Both the position numbers and the translations under genes were made by a program. From assembly GCA_023213395.1 (NCBI GenBank), contig CM041465.1:83645741-83709740 (forward strand): DNA of 64,000 bases, given 5' to 3'. Source of the stretch: Cycas panzhihuaensis (taxonomy: Eukaryota; Cycadophyta). Under the pieces are notes generated by a model. It ran no database searches. It had not been told where the DNA came from and saw only the letters and a list, made by a program, of their open reading frames with translations. Below are positions 12,101 to 23,027 of this stretch, piece after piece. Position 1 is the stretch's first letter. Each line of letters opens with the position of its first letter.

Positions 12101-12389
12101 CTACTAGTTAGAACTCCCAGAAAACATAAAAATTCATAATGTTTTCCATGTATCCTGTCTAAAGAAGAAAATTGGGGAAAAGATTGTTCCTCAATCCAAC
12201 ATACCAGAGCTCGATGAGGAAGGAAAGATGGCGCTAGAACCTGAAGGAATCTTACAATCCCGCACCCGATCTCTTAGGTCCAGACAGATCAAAGAGCATC
12301 TCATCAAATGGAAGAACTTGGATATTGAAGACTCCACTTGGGAAAACGATGAATGGTTAAAACAAATTTTGAACTTGCCAGTGCTTTGA
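9125..12389 (+). pseudogene. gypsy-1 pol: protease, RT, RNase H, integrase, chromodomain
   Basis: Domains in order. Protease: VLVDSGSMHNFI near 9160 (DSG active site), then VLGVQWL near 9375. RT: a frameshift at about 9663, then [39 protein letters not shown], and FFDDIL near 10150 (catalytic Asp pair). Two adjacent TGA codons at about 9966 replace codons of the KIDL..GYHQI block. RNase H: 10442-10910, ending DALSRIP. Integrase: HHCC zinc finger near 11150-11280 (ending CDTCQ), then Asp in MDFITGLP (11359), Asp in VSDRDPKF (11539) and Glu in DGQTE (11648), so the DDE triad is intact. A frameshift near 11873 precedes the C-terminal part. Chromodomain: about 12250-12370 (LIKWKN...STWE). It ends at TGA 12387-12389. 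The region 10663-11898 is the longest open stretch of the whole window (411 codons). Confidence 0.93.
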
Positions 12390-12400
12390 GGGTAATTTCA

Positions 12401-12413
12401 AGAGGAGGGGACT
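12401..12413 (+). other. gypsy-1 polypurine tract
   Basis: AGAGGAGGGGACT lies directly before the 3' LTR and is the expected plus-strand primer site. Confidence 0.85.
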
Positions 12414-13033
12414 TGTAGCACTCCAAAATATGGTCAAAGTTATAGCATATAATCATTCAAATGATAGGCCTCTGAACGACGATTCCAATGGTTCATACGA
12501 AAGTCAATTCCGACATCCCTATCAAAAGTTATGACCATTTAAAGATAGCACGCAGCTTTTTGAGAAGTCAGAGCCGACTTCTCATGATTATGTTGAGCGC
12601 ACTCCTCCCTGCTCTGGCCGACTTCATTTTGTCCCAGTTTATGCGCCTATATATAGGGACTTTGAGATCATTCAAAATCATCCATTGGTGAAGCTCTCTT
12701 CTCTTCATTTTCAGCCTCAAGGCAAGTACAGATTTTCGGCCTTAGGGCTGCAATTTCTGGGAGAATCCCCGCCTCGAAGGGTTTGGCGATTATGGTAGGC
12801 AGTACAGGTACTCTGTTGGAACTCTACTTATAATTTGTGCATTCTTGTATCGTATTTTTGTATTTAACCTATAATTGAAGATATACTTTTGGATTAAAAG
12901 GTGTTTGCCATTTGTGAATTCGATCTATTTGGGTTTAGCATTTGTGGTACTTTTTCTCTATTATTGTTCTGTGTCTGGGAATTCGCCCTACTCTGCTCTA
13001 TTTTCTGTCCAATTGGGTAAAGGACTCGCTACA
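12414..13033 (+). repeat. gypsy-1 3' LTR
   Basis: It begins TGTAGCACTCC and ends GCTACA, with correct TG...CA termini. By eye about nine in ten positions match the 5' LTR, so the insertion is old. It is followed at once by the GAGGC duplication. Confidence 0.93.
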
Positions 13034-15111
13034 GAGGCATCCAGATTTAAAGAGATTTTGGGACATTTTGAGAAGGCCACAAACCAAAAGATAAGTCTAA
13101 AGAAGAGTAACGTCTTTTTCATAAATAACATGGGCTATATCCAAGGCAGGATCAACAGAATTTTAGAAATGGATATCAAAAATCTTCCCATAATTTACCT
13201 TAGTTTGCCTCTATTTGTCGATAAGATGTCCAAAGATATGTGGAACCCTCTTATTGATAGAATGCAAAGGAAGTTAGCAGGTTGGAAAGGCACCCTCTTA
13301 AGCTTAGCTGGAAAACTCTAGCTAGTTGCCTCTACGCTCTAGAGCATCCTAGTTTTTTGGATGTCTATCTTTAGGGTTCCGCCTGGAATCTCAGATGTTA
13401 TTGAATCCATCCAGAAAAGATTTCTTTGGTCTAGGACAGAAAGTAAGGACAAGATTCATCTGGTGAAGTGGAGTAAAGTCTGTACTCTGAAATGGCTTGG
13501 TGGTCTCAATCTGAGAAGGCTTTCTCCCTTCAATGTCGCTCTTGGGGCAAAGCTAGGGTGGTGATTACTCAAAGGTGGAGAGAGACTTTGGAAGAAGATC
13601 CTATCTAGAAAATATATTCAGGGGGGCTCTCTTTTGGATAGTAATGTTTCATCAGTTGGATCTACCGTCTGGAGGAGTATCCTCAAAGCATAGAAAGCTA
13701 TCAGGGATGGCTTAAAATGGAGACTGGGTGATGGTAAATCCATTAGATTTTGGGAAGATGCGTGGTGTTGCGACAAGGCTCTGAAGGAGTACCCAGACCT
13801 GACACCTATAATGGGTCCTTATGTTAGGCATTATGGCAAACATGTTAAAGATTACTGGACTGGGAGAGAAGGAAGTAGGGACTAGAGGAATTTTGAGGAT
13901 ATCCAAGTGTAGGAAGCCTGCAGGAGGGTCTCAATAAGATTAAAAGGATTCTAGGCAAGAGTTACATCCCTAGAACACCTTTGCAGGATTTGATTGTGTG
14001 GCCCTCCAGTTCGACTGGGGAGTACACTATTCAACAAGGTTACCACTACTTATGCCTAAAAAGAGGGGACCAAATAAACCCAATGCTAGAAGGTGTTTGG
14101 AGGCTTCCCCTCATCCTGAAGATAGCTCTTTTCTGGTGGACTTGTCTTATGAACAAAATTCTCACTGTAGATAACCTCTAAAAGCGAGGCTTTATGTTTG
14201 CTAATACATGTGTTTTATGTCGCAAAGGGGAGGAATCCATTAACCACATCATCCTAGAGTGCCCTTTCACAAGGGAAGTATGGAGGATGTTGCTTGAAAA
14301 ACTAGAAGTGTGTTGGAAATTCTCGCAAAAGATAACTAACCTATGGCTTGCTTGGTAAAGTCCATTTAGGAGTAATATTCTCAGTTGCATCTGGAAGAGT
14401 GCTCTCCCGATTCTAGCGTGGAACATCTGGAAAGAGAGGAATCAAAGGATTTTCCAAGGAAATAAGAGGGACTAGATTGCCACCTACAATAGAATCTGTA
14501 TGGACATCAGAGAAAATGTTGGAAACATTAAAGAGAAATACACAACTCTAACAAAGAATAGGATTTTGTTCAAATGGGGCATAGAGCCTAAATTTGTAGT
14601 GGCAAAGCCGAGATGTACTAGATGGATGCCCCCAAAGGAGCCCTGGATCAAAATAAACTTTGACGGGGTAGTAAAAGGGAACTTAGGAGAAGCCAGGGGA
14701 GGGGGTACTTGTAGGGACAGCAAAGGCACCCTCACTTGGGCCTTTGTGAATTACTACGAGCACCAAATGAATAACTATGTAGAAATGCATGCTATGCTTA
14801 AAGCCCTAGACTTAGCCCTCAAAGGGGGCATTGAGCAGTTGGTGATCGAGGGGGATTCAGAGGTAGTTTTAAACTCGCTAAAAGGAGTGGCCCTCCCAGA
14901 TTGGAGATTCTAGGCTATAATCAAAGATGCCAAAGAGATCATTAAGGGATTGTCAGATGTCTGTATAAGACACACTTTGAGAGAAGGTAATAAAGCAACA
15001 GATTTTTTGGCAAACTGGGGGGTGAGGAACAAGAAGGGTCAAGTGTGGAGATGTGATTTTCCTAAGGACCTTCTGGTTCTGGTTGAGAAGGATATGGTCC
15101 GTAGTAGCTAG
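13034..15111 (+). pseudogene. LINE ORF2, C-terminal part: RT thumb, zf-RVT and RNase H
   Basis: This continues ORF2 in the codon phase left at 7285. The first frame runs from 13034 to about 13945 with stops at 13319, 13562 and later. It carries the L1 RT C-terminal blocks (YLSLPLF, GWKG..LS.AGK, FLW). A frameshift near 13945 leads to the frame used from 13951 to the end. zf-RVT is at about 14200-14290 (CVLCRKGEESINHIILECPF). The RNase H begins near 14640 (WIKINFDG, then EMHAMLKAL, IEGDSEVVLNSL), with the D-E-D residues visible, and is interrupted by TAG at 14911-14913. It then continues to HTLREGNKATDFLAN. The natural end is TAG 15109-15111. Confidence 0.92.
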
Positions 15112-15266
15112 CCACGGGGCTTGTCCTGGTATTCTAGTCCTCTTGCCTAAACCATGGGGTTGTCATGGTTAACTTTGACTTGGTATCTTATGAACTCTCT
15201 AATGTAATAGGTTATGGGATCCTATTTCAAACCCACTTTAATTCAATTTTATTTTATCAAAAAAAA
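15112..15266 (+). other. LINE 3' UTR and A tail
   Basis: About 150 bases follow the ORF2 stop. They are GT-rich (GGGGCTTGTCCTGG, GGGGTTGTCATGG) and end in TATC followed by nine A residues (one shared with the duplication) directly before the right 17-bp target duplication. Confidence 0.85.
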
Positions 15267-15283
15267 ATGTAAAATTTTCATGG
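15267..15283 (+). repeat. Right target-site duplication of the LINE
   Basis: ATGTAAAATTTTCATGG, one mismatch to 3079-3095. It follows the A tail directly. Confidence 0.9.
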
Positions 15284-16083
15284 ATTAATTCCTTGTATGA
15301 TTAATCAATCTGCATCTTTGATTATTGTTCTTCAATGATCGAATAATATTTACATGAATTTCTTCTTTTGAATTGAAAATTCTTTGAGGGTAATACATGT
15401 ACATATGTGGATTGATCTTTTAATAAATCCTAGGTGACTTCTTAGTGATTTCTCCTTCCATATCAAAGGGTAAGTAATTACAAGGATATCTATGCATATG
15501 TTTTATCTATGGCTCAATCTTTACACTATAACCGACAAAGATAATATCTTGAGAAGTTACGATAAATAGAGGAGGACATATGAAAAAATTAAATAGGAGA
15601 ACAATCTTCATGATCTTCTCATAGAGATGTTGGAGTTTTGAGTTCAATGCATGGAGAGTCACATGAAGAGGCATCTTCAAAGTAGGTAAGTCAATCATGA
15701 TGACAAAAGTTACAAGACACGAACTTTAAAGGGGGCATATTATAAAGTGTCTTACAGAGATGTAGTGTTGTTGCATAGGTCATTGGGTAGCTCTCCCATT
15801 TTCTAGGGTATTATTTAATTAATTTTATCTATCTCCACCATGCCTTTTATATATCTACCATCAAAACCCTTTAAATACTTAAAGATACTCTATAAGAATA
15901 AGATCTTAATTACTTCTTCAACAAAGAGCTCCACTATCAATACCAAATTAATAATAGATTACTACATCCATTTTTTAAGTCTTATTCTATTTAAATTTTG
16001 ATCTTAATTTTGCCTCCCTTTTATCTCTTTTATGTATGCTCAAGTAAATCATTCATAAGAAGGTATGTAACTGAAAATTACCA

Positions 16084-16320
<237 letters not shown>

Positions 16321-17261
16321 TGTACCTATTATCTTCCTACAATTGTTTCATGTTCAAACTTTAAGCAACCCTTCATAAATCAATTATATTTCTATTGTAA
16401 ATCCTTTATTTTTTATTCCTTTTATTATAATAAGATATTATCAAAATTTTCATCAAATAATAATATGCCCTTGACTTGCTTTATGCTTATATATCATATA
16501 ATAATGATGCCCTCATCTTGTTTCGTGCCATCATAATATAATCAAACATAAATTAACTTTTTATAAGAACATATATTTTTAATTTGTTATTATATAGCAT
16601 CAATCATACCACTTTTTATACCTCATACCTATTAATCCTTTTCACTCATCCTTTTGTATAGGCATGCTACCTATTTGGCATACTAATAGGATATTATCCT
16701 ATATATATATATATATAGATATATATATATTATCTTCATCAATTGTTAATTGTGAGGTTGAGTGACGAATTTTAGAAAACCTTAGTCTTGTTTATAAGGG
16801 GTTAATTTGCATTGGCAATAGTAATAATATTCTTTATCATTTGGTGTACTTTCTCTAAATATGTGCATGCTCATAAACATGGCACCAACGTGCTAAATAT
16901 AATTATCCATATAAATCTAAAAATTAATATACCATTACTTAATTGTAATTTCATATGGATTTATCTATTCCCTCTATGCTACTTTCACTCATCTTTATCA
17001 ATTTCATCTAGCCCCTAAATCATGGTCATATGTCACTAGCACAACTGGCATATTTAGATTTCTATCTCATCAAATTCACCTCACAACTTATTCCTATACT
17101 ATCTCATATATTGGTTGTATCACTAGTATACTAGCTCATCAATTAGCTCATATGCTTACTTCTTAATTGCATAAGTTCTTTTATAACATGGCTTTGATAT
17201 ACATGCAACTATAGCTTTGATCCCCTATTACAATTTTTAAGTTTAATAACATGTGATGTAA

Positions 17262-17495
17262 TGAGTACATATAGAAAAATATATCAAGCCTATATAATGA
17301 ATGATTATATTATGAGGGATGTACATATATATAGGAATAAACATGAATATAAAGTAATGAAAGAGATCAAATATACAATAAGCATTTAGTAATCATTTAC
17401 CATATGAGAGACAATAGATTTATATGCAAAACCCAATGTGGAAAAAACCATGGGATAAGGTGGAGTTTAGAGCTTCTCTTAGTTATCATAATAAA
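17262..17495 (+). repeat. Dispersed repeat, copy 2
   Basis: The same family and orientation as 345-600. The block ends near AATAAAGTACT. Beyond it the flanks of the two copies are unrelated by eye. Confidence 0.6.
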
Positions 17496-19078
17496 GTACT
17501 ATTAAAACATGGCATAAGAAAAACATAATCTAATGCCAATTGATAAAATAAAACCCCATACACAACTTGCACGTAGGTATAGGTTCACGTATAGGATTAT
17601 GAGACTATATTATATAAGTGGAAATAAAGTTGACACATAATAGTATAATACATTACTCCAATAAGTACACCTCCAAGTTATGACCTAGTAGTAGATCATT
17701 TAATAGTATTATATAATTATAAAACTATACTAATCATGTAATAATATGGCCTCTAACCTAGAGATGTACATACATAATACAACATCCTTATGAAAAGTGG
17801 CCACATCTAAATTATATTATTATAACTATACATATTTATAGTACATTACACCCCCTGGACTTACATATAGGTCTAGGATCATATACAAGATTATGAGACT
17901 ATACTATACCTTGAACACCTGACAAAGAATATTAAAGCATAGTTGAAGCCTAGATACCTAGCAACGAATTTGATAAAATGACCAATTTTAAGCTTACCAA
18001 GCTAATTGAGAACTTAATAAATCTCTAAGGTTGAGGCTAAGAGCCTCTAAGATATGTTAATTTCTTAGAAAAACCTCATATAGGTGAAGCAAGTATCATG
18101 ATATAAAGAGAAGAAATATTGTATAGGGGTGATACCTAAATAGCTCAAAATGGTTAAGGAGACCCTAGTTATAAAGAAGTGGACTAAAATAATGTGAAGA
18201 GTTACTTCAATAGATATCATCTACATAGGTACAGAAAACTTTCTAAAAAGCTATGAGGTTTGTGTAGTCCATGTTAATATGGAAGGTGCTTATACTCAAC
18301 TAGTAACCCATCTATTGTTTTATCCATCAAGCTATACCGATGTATCAACCTATATATCATTTTTTCCATGGATCTCTTTATAATTTTACTAATATATTTA
18401 TATATCAATCAATATATCTATCCATCATGCTAGATATTTGCCGAACTATTAATCAATATATTAATCCAATTTTTTAGTTATTTCTCAATATATCCATCTA
18501 TATATTTATCTACCCATCTATTTACCTATGTACCTATGCATATACCTACCCATCTAAGAGAATATGACTCCTAAGTATAGGACATAATAAGAAAGGAGAA
18601 CAAATTAGTTGATTCTCTTAGCCAAAGAAGATATATATGCTAGTAGATAAAGGCATCTAAAATATAATCACCAAGTTAACATAGATTAAGAGCTTCAAGG
18701 CTTTTAGAGTTATGTAGCAAAACCTTATATAACTAATAAATAATGTATTAGAGCTACCAAGTTAGGTTCAATAATATTGGGAACTTGTAAATGTATCAAT
18801 ATTAAGAGAATATAGATGCCAAGATTTTGATAAAGTATGTAGGTTTCTATATGATAGTCTGGTTAGCTAGAAACGAAGAAGGCAAATGAGACAAGATCTT
18901 ATTTTTATGCAATCACATAATAGAGAAAGTAACTCAACATTTAGCACTATATTTGCATTATAATTTATCTTTATAATGGGTGTATTTCCCAGTAGTTCCT
19001 ATATGGTTATCACATATTTTGGATCATTTAAATTAATTATTTCACTACAGATAAAGGTTATATATAAGTTACAAAAGG

Positions 19079-19080
<2 letters not shown>

Positions 19081-19154
<74 letters not shown>
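19081..19154. repeat. (TA)n microsatellite
   Basis: An uninterrupted TA tract of about 37 units lying 30 bases upstream of the PPR pseudogene. Confidence 0.97.
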
Positions 19155-19159
<5 letters not shown>

Positions 19160-19185
19160 GTATATTGTATGCTAATTATTTGATA

Positions 19186-19680
19186 AAATATCTAAGAGAG
19201 GTAGGCAAGACCATACCCACTATTAAAATTATTTTTGAGGCAAATATATATGTTAGAAATGCACTTATTAATATGTATTTTAAGTGTTAGAGCATGATAG
19301 GTATACACCAAGTGTTTAGTATGAATGTGGTTTCCTAGACTGGAATCATAGAAAAAATTTCACAGTATGGGTGTGACAAAGAGGCACTCTAACACTTTGA
19401 AGAAATGTAATGTGTGGTTGTAAAGCCCAACTAAATAACCTTTATTTATGTTCTCTATACATTTAGCCATGTAGGCCTAGTTAAGGAAGGCCATCACTAC
19501 TTTGATTCCATAAGTCATAAGCATAACATTATGCTAAAGCAGGGACATTATTCCTACATAATTGACCTTCTTAGCCATGTTGAACATCTAGATGAGGTAG
19601 AGTATTTTAATGAAAAAATATTATTTACACCCAATACTTCTATGTGGAAGACTTTGCTTAGTGCATGGAAACAAAGAGGC
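19186..19680 (+). pseudogene. PPR protein (PLS class) pseudogene fragment
   Basis: One frame reads as a decayed pentatricopeptide repeat protein of the organelle RNA-editing type. The order is LREVGKTI....I (the GKQIH.HI block), ANIYVRNALINMYFKC near 19232-19290 (family: VGNALIDMYAKCG), a VFSMNVVS-stop-T block (VSWT with TGG to TAG), EAL-stop-HFEEM (LQ/LE..M with CAA to TAA), VKPN-stop-ITFIYVL, FSHVGLVKEGHHYFDS, and HYSYIIDLLSHVEHLDEVE, ending in MWKTLLSAWK. At least five in-frame stops lie within about 165 codons, yet no shift of frame occurs. About four PPR motifs are covered. No start, transit peptide or E/DYW tail is visible. It abuts a gypsy RT fragment in the same orientation at about 19675. 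A weak possible continuation upstream (GNLV at about 18790) was not accepted. Confidence 0.82.
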
Positions 19681-19967
19681 TATATGTTTATTTGAAGGAA
19701 TTGAATAAGATAATAATCAAGAATCATTATCATCTACCAAGGATAAATGAAATTTTATATTAAATATAAGGAGTCAATTTCCTCTCTAGGATAGTCCTCA
19801 AATCTAGCTACCATCAAGCAAGAGTCAAGGAGGAGGATTATAGAAAACTATCTTTAAGACAAGGCAAGGCTTGTTCTAGCAGTTAGTAATACCATTTAGA
19901 TTAACATATCTACTACACCCATGAAAGACATGAATTATATCTTGAGATTGTTCTTAGATAGGTATGT
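19675..19967 (+). pseudogene. gypsy RT fragment, left part
   Basis: Directly after the PPR similarity the sequence reads as gypsy RT: R-L-Y-V-Y-L-K-E-L-N-K (family RLCVDYRELNK), then KNHYHLPRINE, LSRIVLKSSYHQARVKEED, and a frame-shifted MPF.LT-like block, up to FLDRYV. It has several stops. It is cut at 19967 by an LTR element and continues at 21938. No LTR of this gypsy copy is seen on its left side. Confidence 0.82.
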
Positions 19968-20372
19968 TGTTACATTCCAATCATCAAAAAAAGATAATGA
20001 AATTAGTTTTTAAGAATATAAATAAAGGATTATTTAATATATATTTATTATGAAATTAATATTTTTAGGAGAGATAATTACAAGATGGTTTTAGAGAGAG
20101 TAAAGAAGGTTATAAATAAATGAGCCTTATTCATTTGAAAACATTTTGGAGAATTGAATAGCTGTTGGACTAATGGCCTCATGCCATTAGGGCACGTTAT
20201 GCCAAATTATAGGACACCCCTTACATCAAAGAGGGCATTACTATTGTTGGATATCATTAGGTTATTATGTTACCATTGCACTTCATGATATTATGTTATG
20301 GATGACTTTATGATGTTATGCTAGAAATTTGTAATGATATAATGTATTCTCAATTTTATTGTCTTCATAAAA
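19968..20372 (+). repeat. Deleted element, 5' LTR (3' end missing)
   Basis: It aligns with 21453 onward, including CTAATGGCCTCATGC.ATTAGGGCA and the AAAGAGGGCATT blocks. Similarity stops near TTTATTGTCT, before the terminal part present in the other copy, so the LTR end and PBS are deleted. Confidence 0.75.
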
Positions 20373-21452
20373 AATGCATTTTTAAACAGTTTTAGATTTG
20401 ATTTGGCATAAGGATTTTGATTGCAAATTGATGTATATAGATGATTGTTGAAGAAAGAAAAGGTAAGTTTAGTTTAAAATAAATAGTTAAAGGCTCATTT
20501 ATGATAATGTAAGGCTCAAATATAATGAAAGATTCATGATGTGGAACATATTTGAAGTGAAATTATTATGAAAATATTGATATATCCTAGACATAATGAA
20601 AATTCCCCAAAAGACATTCTTCAATAGCATATTCTAAACTTTCCACCCTCATTTCATCAAGTTTCATCCCCTACTACCATAATTACTCTTTACAAAACTC
20701 CTTTTGTCTATCCTAACCTCCTATAATTCTATATAACCAATACTATTTTTTTCATTAAATCCTTTATATACTTTAACCAGAAATTTTGAATGTCCATTAA
20801 AATCTTTATCCTAAAAATAGTGCTCATCATTGATCCCATGTCTATATTTTTCCATAGAATATTCTAATGGTCTATTCAACATTTTATTAATCCTTACCTC
20901 TATTCAAATCAAATTTTAAGTCTTATATACTTCCTACAATATATCTTTTTCATCTCTCTTTTTTACACCTTTAAATTTATAGCTAATCATCTCTTAAAAC
21001 CCTACTTCTCCATTACCTCTTATATTAGGTAAACATAAATCCATGATCCTTATTGTTAATTCATCTCTAAACTCCCAAAATTACATCATAACTTTCCATA
21101 TAAAATTTCTCAATATTGCCACCACCTCTCATTTCATGAGCCATATCATCTAAGGACAAAATGTGCAAACATAAGATAAGATCAAGACCAACTATCAAAG
21201 GCACCACACAAGTCCTAGGATCAATTTAATAAAGGATAAGATACAACATGTACCTAGTTCTAAGAATAATTATCTGCAAATATGAGTCACTCACTATTAA
21301 TTTTTAATAAAATTCATAAGATTATACCTAACTTTTATAACATACAAGAATTAGCAAGTGATAGATGGACCCACTAGTTAAAGCTAGATTAAACAAACAC
21401 AACACAACACTATCTATACTTTGAGGGTGGATTATTTCAAGGAGAGGAGATT
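20373..21452. other. Internal non-coding part of the deleted LTR element
   Basis: No open frame with family resemblance was seen. Around 20600-21130 the sequence is rich in short C-containing words (CCACCCTCATTTC and similar) but not repeated in order. Its right end is the polypurine-like GGAGAGGAGATT at 21441-21452. Confidence 0.6.
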
Positions 21453-21937
21453 TATTATATTCTAATCATTGGAAAAAGTTTATGAAATTAATTTTTAGGA
21501 AGATAAAAGAAGGACTATTTAATATATATTTATTATGAAGTTAGTATTTTTAGAAGAGATAATTAGTAGATGATTTTAGAGAGAGAAAAAAAGGCTATAA
21601 ATAAAGGAGCCTTATTCATTTAAAAACATCTTGGAGTATTGAATAGTTATGAAACTAATGGCCTCATGCTATTAGGGCATGTTATGCCAAATTAGAGGAC
21701 ACCCCTCTTGTCAAAGAGGGCATTCCTATTATTAGATATCTATTAGGTTATTATGTTACTGTTATTTCATGTTACTACTACACTTCATGATATTATGTTG
21801 TGGATGACTTTATTATGTTATACTGTAAATCTATTATGATATAATGTATACATGTTGAATTTATTATCTATTTGGAGATATTCCATTATGATTATGATTA
21901 TTATAATTTCTTCTTTATGTCAATAGGTGTTGCTACA
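21453..21937 (+). repeat. Deleted element, 3' LTR
   Basis: It starts TATTATATTCTAATC (TG mutated to TA) right after the polypurine tract and ends GTTGCTACA right before TATGT. It is the complete LTR, 485 bp. Confidence 0.75.
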
Positions 21938-23027
21938 TATGTTTTGGTGTACTTGGACTAGATAGGTATGTTATGGTATACTTAGATGATATCCTCATTT
22001 TAAACAAAATATATGAAGAGCACTACCATTACATATGTCAAGTATTATAAAAGTTGTAGGAACATAAGTTGCAAGCTAATCCTTAGTAAGTGCTCTTTTC
22101 CTATGACCAAGATTTCATACTTGGGTTTCATTATTGATGAAAGTAGTAAAAGAATAGATCATACTAAGGTGAGAGTATTAATGGATTGGTCCATACACAC
22201 TAGCCTAAAGGAACTTTATAGTTTCCTTGATTTAGCTAATTTCTACTATAGATTTATATTACAATATTCTAGCATTACATTGCCTTTGAACCTCCTTATA
22301 AGAGGTACTTCTAAGTTTGAATGGACAACCATGCAACAACAATCATTTGAGGAGCTAAAAAAGATTATGTTGACATCAATATTATTGGACTTATGATAAG
22401 CATTCAAGGTTGAGATTAATGCTTCTAATATTATCATAGGAGTTATCTGTATGCAACATGAGAGACTAATTACATGATATTTAGAAATTTTTATAGGAGC
22501 AATTAAGAAATACTCCACTAATGATAAGAAGATGCATACCAAGCAATGAAGACTTGGAGGTACTACCTCCTTGAAAAGGAGATAATTATTAATTCTAACC
22601 ATATGCCTCTTCAATTCCTAAAAATATAATCCAAGATCTAGAATAGTGAACATTTCAAGTGAATCACATATTTGTAGAGGTTTTGTCTTGTGATCAAATA
22701 CCCAAAAGGTTCCATAAACAAAGTTGTTGATTGCTTGAGTAGACTAATAAATGTAATGACATTTGTCATGTATACTAGGTACTTTACATTTGATGATAAG
22801 ATTTCATTATATGCTAATAATCCTAATTTTTATGAAGTATATGGGGCAACAATTTCTATGATTTTAAGTAAGGAAAAAGAGCATGTATACTTTCATATAA
22901 TGGATGGCATCTTGTACAAGTTAGACAATATTTATGTACCTTCTAAAGACAAACACAGACTTATTCTAATCTAGGAAGCTCAGCATTCCCAAGAAGTAGC
23001 CTATTTTGGTGTTGGAAGAACATCTCT
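21938..23027 (+). pseudogene. gypsy RT, RNase H and integrase start, right part
   Basis: The interrupted RT continues: YVMVYLDDILI near 21967-22000 (catalytic Asp pair), HKLQAN, CSFPMTKISYLGFIIDE (22095-22140), LYSFLDLANFYYRFI near 22215, and FEWTTMQQQSFEELK. RNase H follows, frame-broken, with VIKYPKGSINKVVDCLSR at 22690-22743 (family VADALSR). The last part, KEHVYFHIMDGILYK and VP-KDKHRLILI-stop-EAQHSQ, is the integrase N-terminus. It breaks off at about 23027 after HFGVGKT-like YFGVGRT. A near-tandem duplication of about 21 bases sits at its start (21938-21958 and 21967-21987), both copies coding the YVxVYLD block. Confidence 0.82.

Larger units (their letters stand above)
7286..13033 (+). 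mobile_element. Ty3/gypsy chromovirus-like element (gypsy-1) inside the LINE
   Basis: A 5.75-kb LTR retrotransposon with 611-bp and 620-bp LTRs, a PBS matching initiator tRNA-Met, gag, protease, RT, RNase H, integrase and a C-terminal chromodomain, then a polypurine tract. The exact GAGGC duplication shows a clean integration into LINE ORF2 on the same strand. All coding parts carry stops and frameshifts, so it is not autonomous now. The chromodomain places it among the chromoviruses, which tend to target heterochromatin. Which lineage (Tekay, Reina, Galadriel, CRM) was not resolved. Confidence 0.95.
3096..15266 (+). mobile_element. Full-length plant L1-type LINE, split by a gypsy element
   Basis: This non-LTR retrotransposon has the order 5' UTR, ORF1 (DUF4283-like domain and zinc knuckle), ORF2 (endonuclease, reverse transcriptase, zf-RVT, RNase H), short 3' UTR and a short A tail. 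It is flanked by 17-bp near-identical target duplications. Without the gypsy insert (7286-13033 plus one 5-bp duplication) it is about 6.4 kb, normal for a complete plant LINE. Both ORFs are dead: ORF1 and ORF2 each carry several in-frame stops and at least one frameshift. The gypsy insertion lies 14 codons after the RT active-site Asp pair, in phase with the codons. The C-terminal RNase H marks the plant L1 group that carries this extra domain. Confidence 0.93.
19968..21937 (+). mobile_element. Deleted, non-coding LTR element
   Basis: The element starts TGTTACATTCC, ends TTGCTACA and is flanked by an exact 5-bp duplication TATGT (19963-19967 and 21938-21942). Two direct LTR-like copies (19968-20372 and 21453-21937) enclose about 1.08 kb with no coding potential. 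The end of the inner part, CTTTGAGGGTGG...GGAGAGGAGA, resembles the pol stop and polypurine region of gypsy-1 (12384-12413), so it is likely a gypsy derivative that lost all genes and its PBS. The 5' LTR lacks the last roughly 80 bases found in the 3' LTR. Confidence 0.75.

Noticed and set aside
18300-18560. Array-like CCATCTAT / ACCTAT words, checked as a possible minisatellite or CRISPR-like array
   Set aside because: Word spacing and sequence are irregular. No repeat-spacer structure is present.
18780-18960. Possible upstream PPR motifs (GNLV...)
   Set aside because: Only a few residues fit and the frame has no continuous similarity to the accepted part.
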